A stretch of DNA of 64,000 bases from VAZQ01 sp050179645 (lineage in GTDB: Bacteria; Pseudomonadota; Alphaproteobacteria; Rhizobiales; Xanthobacteraceae): the NCBI GenBank assembly GCA_050179645.1, contig JBFXEX010000011.1, forward strand, positions 1-64,000. Direction: 5' to 3'. A program made the translations under genes and the position numbers. How positions within the stretch are numbered: the stretch's first letter is position 1; every line of letters starts with the position of its first letter. Below, piece by piece: positions 20,504 to 29,702 of the stretch. Under the pieces are notes generated by a model. The model was not told the DNA's origin, did not search any database, and saw only the letters and a list, made by a program, of their open reading frames with translations.

Positions 20504-20872
20504 CTACATCTTCAGTGCGCTCAGCATATTGGCGCAAGCGTCTGCGACCGCCGAGTTGGCCTCCGTGCCGCCCGGCATGGTCGCCCACCCGCCCTTGGTG
20601 ATGAAAGTGCCCTGCTGCCAGGAGCTCACCTTCCTCAGTTCGGCCAGGTTGGCCGCGGCTTCCGGGCTGTGTTGAAACTTGTCGACGCAGATCGGAGCGA
20701 GCGCGGTCACGAGCGCCGAGCTTGCGCTTTTCTGAGTCATCTCTTTCGCAGTGCCGTCGGTTACCCATCCGCCCCAGGTAAATCCGATGATCAGGGTCGC
20801 GACTGCACCGACAACCGCGCCTTGCACCAGCCGCGTCAGCGATTCGCCTTCCAGAATGGCAGGTAGTTGCAT
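20504..20872 (-). CDS. Hypothetical membrane-anchored protein
   Basis: 122 residues starting at the ATG at 20872, with AAGGAA 7-12 bases upstream. A single hydrophobic segment (about 17-38, VVGAVATLIIGFTWGGWV) is followed by a small alanine-rich domain with two cysteines (APICVDKF and ADACANMLSAL) that could pair. I do not know the family name; similar small proteins of unknown function occur in Rhizobiales. No clear operon partner; the next gene on this strand is the small protein at 21107. Confidence 0.7.
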   Translation of the reverse strand: MQLPAILEGESLTRLVQGAVVGAVATLIIGFTWGGWVTDGTAKEMTQKSASSALVTALAPICVDKFQHSPEAAANLAELRKVSSWQQGTFITKGGWATMPGGTEANSAVADACANMLSALKM

Positions 20873-21106
20873 GAGTTGTTCCTTCCGCCCGACATGTCTC
20901 GGAGCGAGGGCCGCGGAGACCCGAACGGGCTCCGGTCGCAAAGAATGAATTTCAAGTTGGATTGAAGGGCCGGCCGCTTTGATCTGGCGTTTCGGTCACC
21001 GACACCTTGCGCCTTCCAGCTGCCAAAGTCGACCAAAACGACCCGCCTGACCGATGTGGCTGGTCTTGGTGGAGAAGACCGAGTGCAGCCGTCGCCCTGC
21101 GCCCGC

Positions 21107-21316
21107 TCAGCTTCCGCCGCCGTCACAACTGCCGCTGCCAGCGTCGCAACTTGATCCCAGATGAAAGCCGCTGTGGCTTGCGGCCGGCGGCATCGACATC
21201 ACATCGACCGGCGCATGGGAGCCCTGCGACGATTTGCGCTTGCGCACAGGAGCGGGCGACAGCGCCCAGATCATCAGCGGCAAGGCGACGGCGAAGACGA
21301 TGAACAGGCTCAGCAT
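21107..21316 (-). CDS. Small membrane protein with Cys/Gly tail
   Basis: 69 residues. An N-terminal membrane segment (LSLFIVFAVALPLMIWAL) is followed by a basic KRKSS patch and ends with SSCDAGSGSCDGGGS. Small proteins with a terminal Cys-Asp-Gly-Gly pattern are familiar from Rhizobiales genomes but have no assigned role. GGAGG lies about 10 bases upstream of the ATG. The frame is short, so the call rests on the membrane segment plus ribosome site. Confidence 0.6.
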   Translation of the reverse strand: MLSLFIVFAVALPLMIWALSPAPVRKRKSSQGSHAPVDVMSMPPAASHSGFHLGSSCDAGSGSCDGGGS

Positions 21317-21556
21317 GACGGGTGCACCTCCGTGCCCGATTCCAATCTGCCGACGCTAAGGTCACAGATGACCCGGCGCCGTGATCGGGATCACACTCCG
21401 GGGGTTTCAATCGAGAGCGCCCGCAACGTGCCGGCTGACTCACCGCCGCCAATTTGTTATCATGTTGGTATTCAGTGTTTGGCCATCCAGTATCCTAGCG
21501 GGCGCGTTCATCGGCTCGTCATTCACCTGTCTCACGCTTGTAATCATGGCTCGCCG

Positions 21557-22504
21557 ATGAAGTTACCCAAGCATCCGACCGCGGTGTTCCGGCTGTGCGC
21601 CGCCCTGCTGGGCCCGATTGTCTTGTCGTCGGCGCCGATAGCCCATGCGCAGGACCTCGGTACGCTCAATCCAAAGCCGCTGCCGCCACTCGCCCATCCC
21701 GAGAGTCCCAAGACGCCGGCCAAGGAATTGTTCGCCCGCAAGGCAACGCCCGCGCCAATGGAAGCGCGCGCCATCGGATTTTACGCCAAAGGCTGTCTCG
21801 CTGGTGCCGTCGCGCTCCCGATCAACGGCAAGACCTGGCAGGTGATGCGATTGTCGCGTAACCGGAACTGGGGGCATCCGAGCCTGGTGGAATTCCTCGA
21901 GCGGCTGGCGGATCAGGCGCCAAAGACCGGCTGGCGCGGATTGCTCCTCGGCGACATGTCGCAACCGCGCGGCGGCCCGTTGCCCGCTGGTCATACCAGC
22001 CACCAGGTCGGCCTCGACAGCGACATCTGGCTCACCCCGATGCCCGACCATGAACTCACGCGCGAGGAGCGTGAGAACATGATGGCCACCATGGTCGTCG
22101 CCGAAAGCCGCAAGGACGTCGATCCCAAAGTGTGGACACCTGCGCACTTCAATCTGATCAAGGCCGCGGCCGAGGACCCGGTCGTGGCGCGCATCTTCGT
22201 GAATGCCGCGATCAAGAAGGCATTGTGCCGCGACGCCAACGGCGACCGTGCCTGGCTGAGCAAGGTGCAGCCGTGGTGGGGTCATGACTGGCACTTCCAT
22301 GTCCGGCTGCACTGCCCCGCCGACAGTCCGGACTGCACGCCGCAGCCGGACCGGCCGGCCGACGACGGCTGCGGCAAGGCGCTCGATTCCTGGCTCGCCA
22401 AGGCGGCGCCGGCGCCCAAGCCCGACGCGAAGCCGGTGTCGCGCCCCGGTCCTAAAATGTCCCAACTGCCGGCCGCCTGCCGCCAGGTGTTGCTGGCGCA
22501 GTAA
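21557..22504 (+). CDS. mepA: Penicillin-insensitive murein endopeptidase
   Basis: 315 residues, secreted by a Sec signal (AVFRLCAALLGPIVLSSAPIAHA). MepA is a LAS-type zinc endopeptidase that cuts D-Ala-mDAP cross-links in periplasmic peptidoglycan. The metal ligands are visible in HTSHQVGLDSDIW and the C-terminal WWGHDWHFHVRLHCP. The segment ending in AQDLGTLNPKPLPPL is a proline-rich linker. The C-terminal about 50 residues are Pro/Lys-rich with a pair of cysteines, longer than in E. coli. The ATG at 21557 begins the signal peptide; longer upstream frame is not protein-like. The intergenic gap after it (22505-22801) shows no gene. Confidence 0.93.
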   Translation: MKLPKHPTAVFRLCAALLGPIVLSSAPIAHAQDLGTLNPKPLPPLAHPESPKTPAKELFARKATPAPMEARAIGFYAKGCLAGAVALPINGKTWQVMRLSRNRNWGHPSLVEFLERLADQAPKTGWRGLLLGDMSQPRGGPLPAGHTSHQVGLDSDIWLTPMPDHELTREERENMMATMVVAESRKDVDPKVWTPAHFNLIKAAAEDPVVARIFVNAAIKKALCRDANGDRAWLSKVQPWWGHDWHFHVRLHCPADSPDCTPQPDRPADDGCGKALDSWLAKAAPAPKPDAKPVSRPGPKMSQLPAACRQVLLAQ

Positions 22505-22801
22505 TACGACCCCCCGCTTAGCGAGGCTGCCGAAGGCAATGGATGCGGGAGCCCCGCGCCGGTTCTGATCCCGGCACCTCGGGGTCAACAGATTGACGGA
22601 AAGGGTATTTTTACCGGACAGCCCCGGATGCTCGCCCGAAAGGCTAGGGGGACACTTTCTGCACGCTTAAGTCACTTGCATTTGAGGGTCGGCGGGTTAG
22701 CACGGAACTTCGGTTCGTTCTGGCCAAAGCCGCAGTTCTGGTGAAAGCCGCATTGCGCCACCGGAACCGGACTCAAAGCGGCGCAAGGAAAGCGGTATCT
22801 G

Positions 22802-23542
22802 GTGGTGGAGCTCGGCGAAAACGAAAGAAACTGCGCCCTTTTTCTCGACATCGACGGCACGCTGATCGACGTCGCCGCTGCGCCCGATTGCGTCATCGTG
22901 CCGATGGAACTTCCTCCATTGCTTGCGCGTTTAGCCGCGAGCCTTGACGGCGCGTTGGCGATTGTCACCGGCCGGCCGATACTGGACGTCGATCGCTTTC
23001 TGGCGCCGCAAAGGTTCATCGTAGCCGGGGTTCACGGAGCGGAATTGCGTTTGGCGCCCGATGGGGCGATCCAAAGCAGGGCCGAACCGCTGGATCCGGC
23101 GCTGATCGCGGCGATAGCGCAGCTTGTCCAACTCGATCCGGGGGTCATCGTTGAACTCAAGCAATTTTCGATCGCCGTCCACTACCGGATGGCGCCCGCC
23201 GCCCGCCTGCGGATCGCGGCGGAACTGCAGAAAATTCTCGACAGCGGGCCGGACCACCTGATTCTTTGCAAGGGGCGTGCGGTCTTTGAAGTCGTGCCGA
23301 AACACATCTCGAAGGGAGGCGCGATCGACGTTTTGCTTCAGCTTCCGGTCTTTCGCGGTCGCCGTCCGATCATGATTGGCGACGACATTTCCGATCTATC
23401 CGCATTCGAGGCCGTGGTCCGGCATGGGGGACTGGCATTGCGGGTTGCAGGCGAGCATTTTCCACGGGATATGGCCGAATTCGACGGACCAGCGCATGTC
23501 CGGACCTGGCTCTCCGACCTCGCAAAAAGACTTGAAGAATGA
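22802..23542 (+). CDS. otsB: Trehalose-6-phosphate phosphatase
   Basis: 246 residues. HAD-superfamily phosphatase with the nucleophile motif FLDIDGTL (Asp16, Asp18), motif II IVTGRP, the cap segment with AVHYR, and the acidic motif MIGDDISD near residue 190. It removes phosphate from trehalose-6-phosphate to give trehalose. The start is a GTG at 22802; AAGGAAAG lies upstream at a slightly long distance. Its stop overlaps the ATG of the GH15 gene (ATGA at 23539), so translation is coupled. Confidence 0.93.
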   Translation: MVELGENERNCALFLDIDGTLIDVAAAPDCVIVPMELPPLLARLAASLDGALAIVTGRPILDVDRFLAPQRFIVAGVHGAELRLAPDGAIQSRAEPLDPALIAAIAQLVQLDPGVIVELKQFSIAVHYRMAPAARLRIAAELQKILDSGPDHLILCKGRAVFEVVPKHISKGGAIDVLLQLPVFRGRRPIMIGDDISDLSAFEAVVRHGGLALRVAGEHFPRDMAEFDGPAHVRTWLSDLAKRLEE

Positions 23543-25323
23543 CATCGTCGCTCGATCTCGCCGTCATTGGAAACAGCAATATCGCCGCTCTCATCGATCG
23601 CAGCGGCTGCATCGTGTGGACCTGCTGGCCTCGGATCGATGGCGATCCGGTGTTCTGTGCACTGATCAACGGCGACCGTCCGGAGGACGGATATTTCTCG
23701 ATTGAGTTTGATGAGCCGGCGTCAACGGTACAGAGCTACTGCCGCAACACCGCCATCGTGCGAACGGTCGTCACTGCGGAATCGGGCGCGTCCTTTGCGA
23801 TCACCGATTTCGCGCCCCGCTTTCGTCAGCACGGCCGCAACTATCGCCCGTCCATGATCGTGCGGCAGGTGGAACCGCTCGACGGGCTGTGCCGGCTCCG
23901 CGTGCGGGTGAGGCCGCGCATGGGCTATGGCAAACAAGCCGCCACCGCCATTCTCGGCAGCAACCACATCCGCTATGTCACGGAAGCCGGAGCGATCCGC
24001 CTGACGACCGATGCCCCGGTCAGTTACCTGGCAAGCGAAAGCGCCTTCGTGCTCACGCGGCCGATTTCGTTTATCGTTCACGCCGATGAGACGCTGCCCG
24101 ATGTGATCTCCCGCCTCGCCCGCGAGTTCCACGACCAAACGCGGGACTACTGGCTCGACTGGGTGCGCAACCTCAACGTACCGTATGAATGGCAGGAGGC
24201 AGTGATCCGCGCCGCAATCACGCTCCAGCTCTGCAGTTTCGAAGAGACCGGCGCAATCGTTGCCGCACTGACCACCTCGATCCCCGAGGCGCCGCAGACG
24301 GAGCGCAATTGGGACTATCGTTACTGCTGGATCCGCGATGCGTTCTTCACCGTGCATGCGCTCAACCGGGTCGGCGCCACATCCACGATGGAGCGCTTCA
24401 TCGAGTATGTGACGAACGTGATCGCACTCGAACGCAGTCCGGTCCTGAAGCCGGCCTACGCGATCCTGCCCGAAATGCAGCTTGAGGAGCAACTCGCCCC
24501 GGATCTCAAAGGCTACCGGGGCCACGGCCCGGTTCGAATCGGCAACGCCGCCGTGCATCAGGTGCAGCATGACGTCTATGGCAGTGTCTTGTTGGCAGCC
24601 TCGCAGATGTTCTTCGACGAGCGGTTGCCGAACAAGGGGGACGCCGCACTGTTCGCAATGCTCGAACCGCTCGGCACATGTGCGTTCACGCAGGCGCTCA
24701 CGCCCGACGCCGGCATCTGGGAGTACCGCAGCCGGAACAACATCCATACCCATTCGGCTGCGATGTGCTGGGTTGCGTGCGACCGGCTCTCGCGCATTGC
24801 CGCGAAGCTCGGTCTGGCGGATCGTGCAGCGCATTGGCGCGAGTCGGCCGACGAATTGCGCGAGACTATCCTCGCCCGGGCGTGGAACGCGGAACTGAAT
24901 TGCTTCACTGGTAGCCTCAATACCGACGAAATCGATGCCAGCGTCCTTCTGTTGCACGAACTCGGGATCATTGCGGCCTCCGACCCGCGGTTTGTCGCCA
25001 CCGTGGAGAAGGTCGGGCAACATCTCGCGCGCAACGGCCATTTGCTGCGATACGCGCTGCCCGACGACCTCGGCGCCCCGTCGGCGGCGTTCACCATCTG
25101 CACGTTCTGGTATGTCGACGCACTGGCCGCCATTGGGCGGCATGACGACGCGCGCCAGATCTTCGAAACGCTGCTGGCGCGCCGTAACCATGTCGGTCTA
25201 CTGTCGGAAGACATTGACCCCGCAACCGGCGAGCTGTGGGGCAACTTTCCTCAGACTTACTCGATGGTCGGCATCATTGTCGCGGCGATGCGGCTGTCGA
25301 AGGGCTGGGAGTCGGCGCGATGA
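23539..25323 (+). CDS. Glycoside hydrolase family 15 protein (glucoamylase/trehalase-like)
   Basis: 594 residues. GH15 features include the N-terminal LAVIGNSNIAALIDRSG and WPRIDGDPVFC sequence, the (alpha/alpha)6 barrel with ERNWDYRYCWIRDAFF, and the acid in PDAGIWEYRS; the second catalytic Glu is expected near the C-terminal LWGNFPQTYS region. No signal peptide, so it acts in the cytoplasm. In the family, actinobacterial members are trehalases; others act on alpha-glucans. Its position, overlapping otsB by 4 bases upstream and otsA-like by 4 bases downstream, suggests turnover of trehalose or maltodextrin in the same pathway. The exact substrate is not determined. Confidence 0.9.
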   Translation: MTSSLDLAVIGNSNIAALIDRSGCIVWTCWPRIDGDPVFCALINGDRPEDGYFSIEFDEPASTVQSYCRNTAIVRTVVTAESGASFAITDFAPRFRQHGRNYRPSMIVRQVEPLDGLCRLRVRVRPRMGYGKQAATAILGSNHIRYVTEAGAIRLTTDAPVSYLASESAFVLTRPISFIVHADETLPDVISRLAREFHDQTRDYWLDWVRNLNVPYEWQEAVIRAAITLQLCSFEETGAIVAALTTSIPEAPQTERNWDYRYCWIRDAFFTVHALNRVGATSTMERFIEYVTNVIALERSPVLKPAYAILPEMQLEEQLAPDLKGYRGHGPVRIGNAAVHQVQHDVYGSVLLAASQMFFDERLPNKGDAALFAMLEPLGTCAFTQALTPDAGIWEYRSRNNIHTHSAAMCWVACDRLSRIAAKLGLADRAAHWRESADELRETILARAWNAELNCFTGSLNTDEIDASVLLLHELGIIAASDPRFVATVEKVGQHLARNGHLLRYALPDDLGAPSAAFTICTFWYVDALAAIGRHDDARQIFETLLARRNHVGLLSEDIDPATGELWGNFPQTYSMVGIIVAAMRLSKGWESAR

Positions 25324-27614
25324 ACGGCAGGGCTAGTCGAACTGGCAAGCAATCCGTCGGGACCATCGGAAGACTTGCCCGGCGCCTTTCGAGCATCCGG
25401 CTCCTGCGCAGCCCAACGACAAAATATGTGGCGCTTGCAGTAGCTGCGGCCGTCATCATGATCGCCGCGCTCTCTCCGCTGGCCTCGGTCATCGTCGAGG
25501 GGTGGCTGCGGCGGGACGTCGAGTTGCGGGCGCGTCTCGTGTTCAGATCGATTCGCGATCAGGTCGCCGCCGGCATTTCGGCGACCCCGCACACCGACCT
25601 CAAGCCGTTCTTCGAGCGCCTTACCGACGATGAGCGGATACTCGCTCTCGGCTTCTGCACCAGCTCGGGGCAGTTGCTGTATGCGACCAAGTACCTGCCG
25701 AAGAGCGTCACCTGCAACAACGTGGTCCGCTCGAAGGACGACACCTTTGCGGTGATCCTGGATGACGGACACCAAATACACGTCAGCGCATTTCCGATTT
25801 CGTCCGGTTCGATCAACGGCCATCTGCTGCTGCTGCACGACCTGAGCTACATCGACGCGCGGGTCAACGAAGTGCGGTTCTACTCAATTCTCGCGCTCGT
25901 CGGGGCGGCGCTCGGCCTTGGATTGCTCGCTACCGCCGTCGTACTTGCCTTGCTGCGCCGTTGGACGAGCTCGATTCGCAGCGCGATCGCAAGCGTTCAG
26001 CGCGGCGGCGTCGACCTGGGGCTGTCCCAGCGCGGGGATTTCCCCGCCAGCAAGGAAATCCGCGCGCTGCTCGCCGAGTTTCGGGCGGAACGGGAATTCA
26101 CCGACGGCATCTACGTCGAATGGTCGCCCAAGACGCTGCACACGCTGCTCGATCAGGAGTTGCCTGGCACCGAAGTGCTGGTCGTCTCCAACCGCGAGCC
26201 CTACATTCACAACTACCGCAATGGCGACGTCGTCCTGCAGATTCCAGCCAGCGGCCTGGTAGCGGCTCTCGAGCCGGTGATGCGTGCTTGCGGCGGCACC
26301 TGGATCGCACACGGCAGCGGCTCGGCCGACCGCGAGACCGTCGACGATAACTACCGCATCCGCGTGCCACCGGACGATCCCGCCTATACGCTGCGGCGCG
26401 TCTGGCTCTCCGATGCAGAGCAGGACGGCTATTACTATGGATTTGCCAATGAAGGGCTTTGGCCGCTCTGCCACATCGCGTTCGAGCGCCCGACGTTTCG
26501 CGAGCAGGATTGGGAGCAATACCAGGCGGTCAACGAACGCTTCGCCGACGTCGTCGCGCAGGAGGCCAACCAGGACGATCCGCTCGTCCTGGTTCAGGAC
26601 TATCATTTTGCGCTGCTGCCCCGGCTTGTCCGGCAACGGCTGCCGAGAGCCACCATCGTCACCTTCTGGCATATCCCCTGGCCCAACTCGGAAACCTTCG
26701 GCATCTGCCCTTGGCGCGAACAGATCATCGATGGACTCCTCGGCAGCACCATCCTCGGATTTCATACGCAGCTTCACTGCAACTATTTCCTCGAAGCCAC
26801 CGATCGCTTCATGGAGAGCCGCATCGATCGGGAGCTTGCCTCGGTCACCCTCGGCGGCCACGAGACCATGGTCCGCCCGTATCCGATCTCGATCGAATGG
26901 CCGCCGGCCGCGCTGGCGACGCAGGCTCCGGTGCCGGCATGCCGCGACGCCGTTCGGCAGCGCTACGGATTGCCCGCCGATGCGCGCATCGCCGTCGGTA
27001 TCGAGCGGTTCGATTACACGAAGGGCATCCTGGACCGAATTCGCGCCATCGACGAACTCCTCATCCGGCATCCGGAATGGCGGGGCAAACTGGTCTTCAT
27101 CCAGGCTGCCGCGCCGACCCGCAGCAAGCTGAGCGCCTACAGTACATTGCAGGCGGAAGCTGTTCGCTTGGCCGACGATGTCAACACGCGGCACGGCAGC
27201 GAAACCTACAAGCCGGTCTTGCTGGTGATCCGGCATCACGAGCCGGACGAGGTTTACGAGCTGTTCCGCGCCGCGGATGTCTGCATCGTCTCAAGCCTGC
27301 ACGACGGGATGAACCTCGTCGCCAAGGAATTCGTCGCATCGCGCGATGACGAGCAAGGCGTCCTAGTGCTGTCGAGCTTCACCGGCGCTTCCCGCGAACT
27401 GTCGGAAGCATTGATCGTCAATCCCTACGATACGCGCAACATGGCCGACGTCATCGGAACGGCGCTGGCGATGCCGGCGAGCGAGCAGCGCGACCGCATG
27501 CACCTGATGCGGGACATGGTGCGCAAGCGGAATGTGTACCGCTGGGCCGCGCAGATGCTGCTGGACGCCGGGCAGTTCCGAAAGCGCGAGCGCATCCTCA
27601 CCGGCGCGGCGTGA
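25320..27614 (+). CDS. otsA: Trehalose-6-phosphate synthase with N-terminal membrane/sensor module
   Basis: 764 residues, far above the roughly 470-500 of ordinary OtsA. Residues 35-58 and 187-212 are membrane spans enclosing a roughly 125-residue extracytoplasmic domain with Cys113 and Cys132, and 213-265 look like a HAMP-type helical linker. From about 283 the GT20 synthase begins: VVSNREPY, GGTWIAHGSGSADR, QDYHFALLP, WHIPWPNSETF, GFHTQLHCNYF, GIERFDYTKGI and HDGMNLVAKEF are all present, so the catalytic part looks complete. It makes trehalose-6-phosphate from UDP-glucose and glucose-6-phosphate. ATGA overlap with the GH15 gene indicates coupling. The topology puts catalysis in the cytoplasm under a periplasm-facing domain. 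Confidence 0.9.
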   Translation: MNGRASRTGKQSVGTIGRLARRLSSIRLLRSPTTKYVALAVAAAVIMIAALSPLASVIVEGWLRRDVELRARLVFRSIRDQVAAGISATPHTDLKPFFERLTDDERILALGFCTSSGQLLYATKYLPKSVTCNNVVRSKDDTFAVILDDGHQIHVSAFPISSGSINGHLLLLHDLSYIDARVNEVRFYSILALVGAALGLGLLATAVVLALLRRWTSSIRSAIASVQRGGVDLGLSQRGDFPASKEIRALLAEFRAEREFTDGIYVEWSPKTLHTLLDQELPGTEVLVVSNREPYIHNYRNGDVVLQIPASGLVAALEPVMRACGGTWIAHGSGSADRETVDDNYRIRVPPDDPAYTLRRVWLSDAEQDGYYYGFANEGLWPLCHIAFERPTFREQDWEQYQAVNERFADVVAQEANQDDPLVLVQDYHFALLPRLVRQRLPRATIVTFWHIPWPNSETFGICPWREQIIDGLLGSTILGFHTQLHCNYFLEATDRFMESRIDRELASVTLGGHETMVRPYPISIEWPPAALATQAPVPACRDAVRQRYGLPADARIAVGIERFDYTKGILDRIRAIDELLIRHPEWRGKLVFIQAAAPTRSKLSAYSTLQAEAVRLADDVNTRHGSETYKPVLLVIRHHEPDEVYELFRAADVCIVSSLHDGMNLVAKEFVASRDDEQGVLVLSSFTGASRELSEALIVNPYDTRNMADVIGTALAMPASEQRDRMHLMRDMVRKRNVYRWAAQMLLDAGQFRKRERILTGAA

Positions 27615-27708
27615 GCCGCGCCAACTGGTGGCGCATTGCCTTGCCGTCGCCCCCTCGGGCGTCAAGACCGCACCGCGGCACGCGGCTAGGTTCGATCTGG
27701 CGAGAAAT

Positions 27709-27783
<75 letters not shown>

Positions 27784-27942
27784 ATCCGAGAGGGTAATCC
27801 GGCCAATGCCGCGCGGAGCCCACTCGGGTTCCGCATGGACGTCGGCCGCTGGGGCAAGCTATGCCAAAAGGCGTCTCCCATTGCAACCGCCCTCCCCCGG
27901 CCATCCGGCCGCCGGCTTCCATCCCTTCCCGAGCCGCCCCCA

Positions 27943-28458
27943 ATGCCAATCAGCCCGACCGACCTGTTCGCCGCCCTTGACCGTCTCGGCATCGCACATC
28001 CGACCGTGACCCATCCGCCGCTGTTCACGGTCGGACAGTCCCAGGGGCTGCGCGGGCAAATTCCCGGTGGACACACCAAGAACCTGTTCCTACGCGACAA
28101 AAAGGGCGCGCTTTACCTGGTCACGGCCGAGGAAGATGCCGCAATCGAGCTGAAGTCCCTGCATCGGCGGCTTGGCGCCTCGGGCCGCTTCTCGTTCGGC
28201 TCGGCCGACCTGCTGATGGAGACGCTCGGGGTCATACCCGGCGCGGTGACGCCGCTCGCCGCCATCAACGACAGCTCCGGCCGGGTGACGGTCGTGCTCG
28301 ACGCCGCCCTGATGGAGCACGCGGTCATCAACTGCCACCCGCTCGCCAACACCATGACGACCTCGCTTGCCCGCGACGACCTCGTGCGCTTCCTGGAGGA
28401 GACCGGCCACCGGCCGCGGATCGTCGCGGTCACCGGCCCGGAGGCAGCGGCGCCTTGA
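27943..28458 (+). CDS. proX: Prolyl-tRNA deacylase, YbaK/ProX type
   Basis: 171 residues. A free-standing trans-editing domain that hydrolyses mischarged Ala-tRNA(Pro) or a related species. Family signatures are the N-terminal THPPLFTV, the substrate-binding GGHTKNLFLRDKKG with its conserved Lys, the Phe/Gly stretch GRFSFGSADLL, and the C-terminal CHPLANTMT (usually His-Pro in the same place). The ATG at 27943 fits the family start. It is adjacent to, but opposite in strand from, the tRNA-Gly gene. Confidence 0.9.
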   Translation: MPISPTDLFAALDRLGIAHPTVTHPPLFTVGQSQGLRGQIPGGHTKNLFLRDKKGALYLVTAEEDAAIELKSLHRRLGASGRFSFGSADLLMETLGVIPGAVTPLAAINDSSGRVTVVLDAALMEHAVINCHPLANTMTTSLARDDLVRFLEETGHRPRIVAVTGPEAAAP

Positions 28459-28592
28459 CGTACCGCATTGCAAACCAGGCCCCGGACACCATTTAATTGC
28501 CGATATTGAGGTTTCCGGCGCCGCCGAATTCGGCTTTAACCGCGAGCAAGCGATTCGCGGACTTCTGAGCCACCACACCAGGGGCAAGACGG

Positions 28593-29504
28593 ATGACGAT
28601 GTTTGAGAATCTCGGGTCAGCGGCGCCGGCCGTCGATGGCGCCGTCAAGGACACCACGACCCAGACCTTCATGAAGGACGTGATCGAGGAGTCCAAGCGC
28701 CAGCCGGTGCTGGTCGATTTCTGGGCCGAATGGTGCGGGCCCTGCAAGCAGCTCGCGCCGGTGCTCGAAAAGGTCGTCAAGTCGGCCAAGGGCAAGGTCA
28801 AGCTCGTCAAGATGGACATCGACAAGCACCCGCAGATTCCGGGTCAGCTCGGCATCCAGTCGATTCCAGCGGTGTTCGCCTTCGTCAACGGCCAGCCGGT
28901 CGACGGCTTCCTCGGCGCACTGCCGGAGGGCCAGATCGTCGCCTTCCTCGAACGGGTCACCAAGGACCGCATCGGCGGCGAAGAGAAGGACCTGCTCAAG
29001 TCCGCGGATGATGCCCTGGCCGAGGGCAATGCGGCCGGCGCGGCGGAGCTGTATTCGCAATTGCTGGCGGCCGACGGCACCAACGTCCATGCGCTCGCCG
29101 GGCTCGCGCGCTGCTACGTCGAGACCGGCGCGATCGAGCAGGCGAAACAGACACTCGCCATGGTGCCGGAAGCCAAACGCAACGATGCCGCCGTCGCCGC
29201 GGCGCAAGCCGCACTCGACGTCGCCGAACAGGCCAAATCGGTCGGGCCGATCGCCGATCTCGAACAGAAGGTTGCGGCTAACCCGCTCGACCATCAGGCA
29301 CGGTTCGACCTTGCCGTCGCGCTCAACGCCAAGAGCAAACGGCAGGAGGCGCTCGACCACCTGATCGAAATCGTCCGGCGCGACCGCAAATGGAACGACG
29401 ATGGCGCGCGCAAGCAGCTGGTGCAGTTCTTCGAGGCCTGGGGCCCGACCGACGAGGCGACCGTGGCAGGGCGCCGGCGCCTGTCGTCGATCTTGTTCGC
29501 GTGA
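28593..29504 (+). CDS. cnoX: Thioredoxin-TPR co-chaperone (CnoX/YbbN)
   Basis: 303 residues. The N-terminal thioredoxin domain contains WCGPC (Cys48, Cys51), and the C-terminal about 180 residues are TPR-like helices (ADDALAEGNAAGAAELYSQLL, GLARCYVETGAIEQAKQTL). The family protects substrates from oxidation as a holdase and passes them to GroEL; an intact CxxC, as here and in Caulobacter, also allows thiol-disulfide exchange, unlike E. coli YbbN. In Rhizobiales this gene is usually followed by a Lon-N protein and Trm112; here the Lon-N gene follows after a palindromic repeat. Confidence 0.93.
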   Translation: MTMFENLGSAAPAVDGAVKDTTTQTFMKDVIEESKRQPVLVDFWAEWCGPCKQLAPVLEKVVKSAKGKVKLVKMDIDKHPQIPGQLGIQSIPAVFAFVNGQPVDGFLGALPEGQIVAFLERVTKDRIGGEEKDLLKSADDALAEGNAAGAAELYSQLLAADGTNVHALAGLARCYVETGAIEQAKQTLAMVPEAKRNDAAVAAAQAALDVAEQAKSVGPIADLEQKVAANPLDHQARFDLAVALNAKSKRQEALDHLIEIVRRDRKWNDDGARKQLVQFFEAWGPTDEATVAGRRRLSSILFA

Positions 29505-29532
29505 GGCTGACGCGTTGGCGTCATTTCTGGCC

Positions 29533-29673
29533 TTATGCTGAGGAGCGACCGGAGGTCGCGTCTTGAAGCATGGTCGCAAGCACAGTGCCCGCCGCCATCC
29601 TTCGAGACACGGGCCATAGCAGGCGCAGCCTGCGTAGACTTGGCTGCGATGCCCGCTCCTCAGATGAGGTCCG
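29533..29673. repeat. Palindromic interspersed repeat
   Basis: Outer inverted arms TGCTGAGGAGCG...(29536 on) and GCTCCTCAGATGAGG (to about 29669) flank a central part with a second palindrome (TCTTGAAGCATGG against CCATCCTTCGAGA). It shares the module GCGTAGACTTGGCTGCG with the repeat at 32913-33073. Lies between cnoX and the Lon-N gene. Confidence 0.6.
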
Positions 29674-29702
29674 GACACGAGCTCTAAGATTGGAGCACCG
29701 CG

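Noticed and set aside
22505..22801. An EcfG-like (GGAAC...CGTT) promoter before otsB, as trehalose genes often have
   Set aside because: GGAAC words occur but without a CGTT at 16-17 bases; not claimed.
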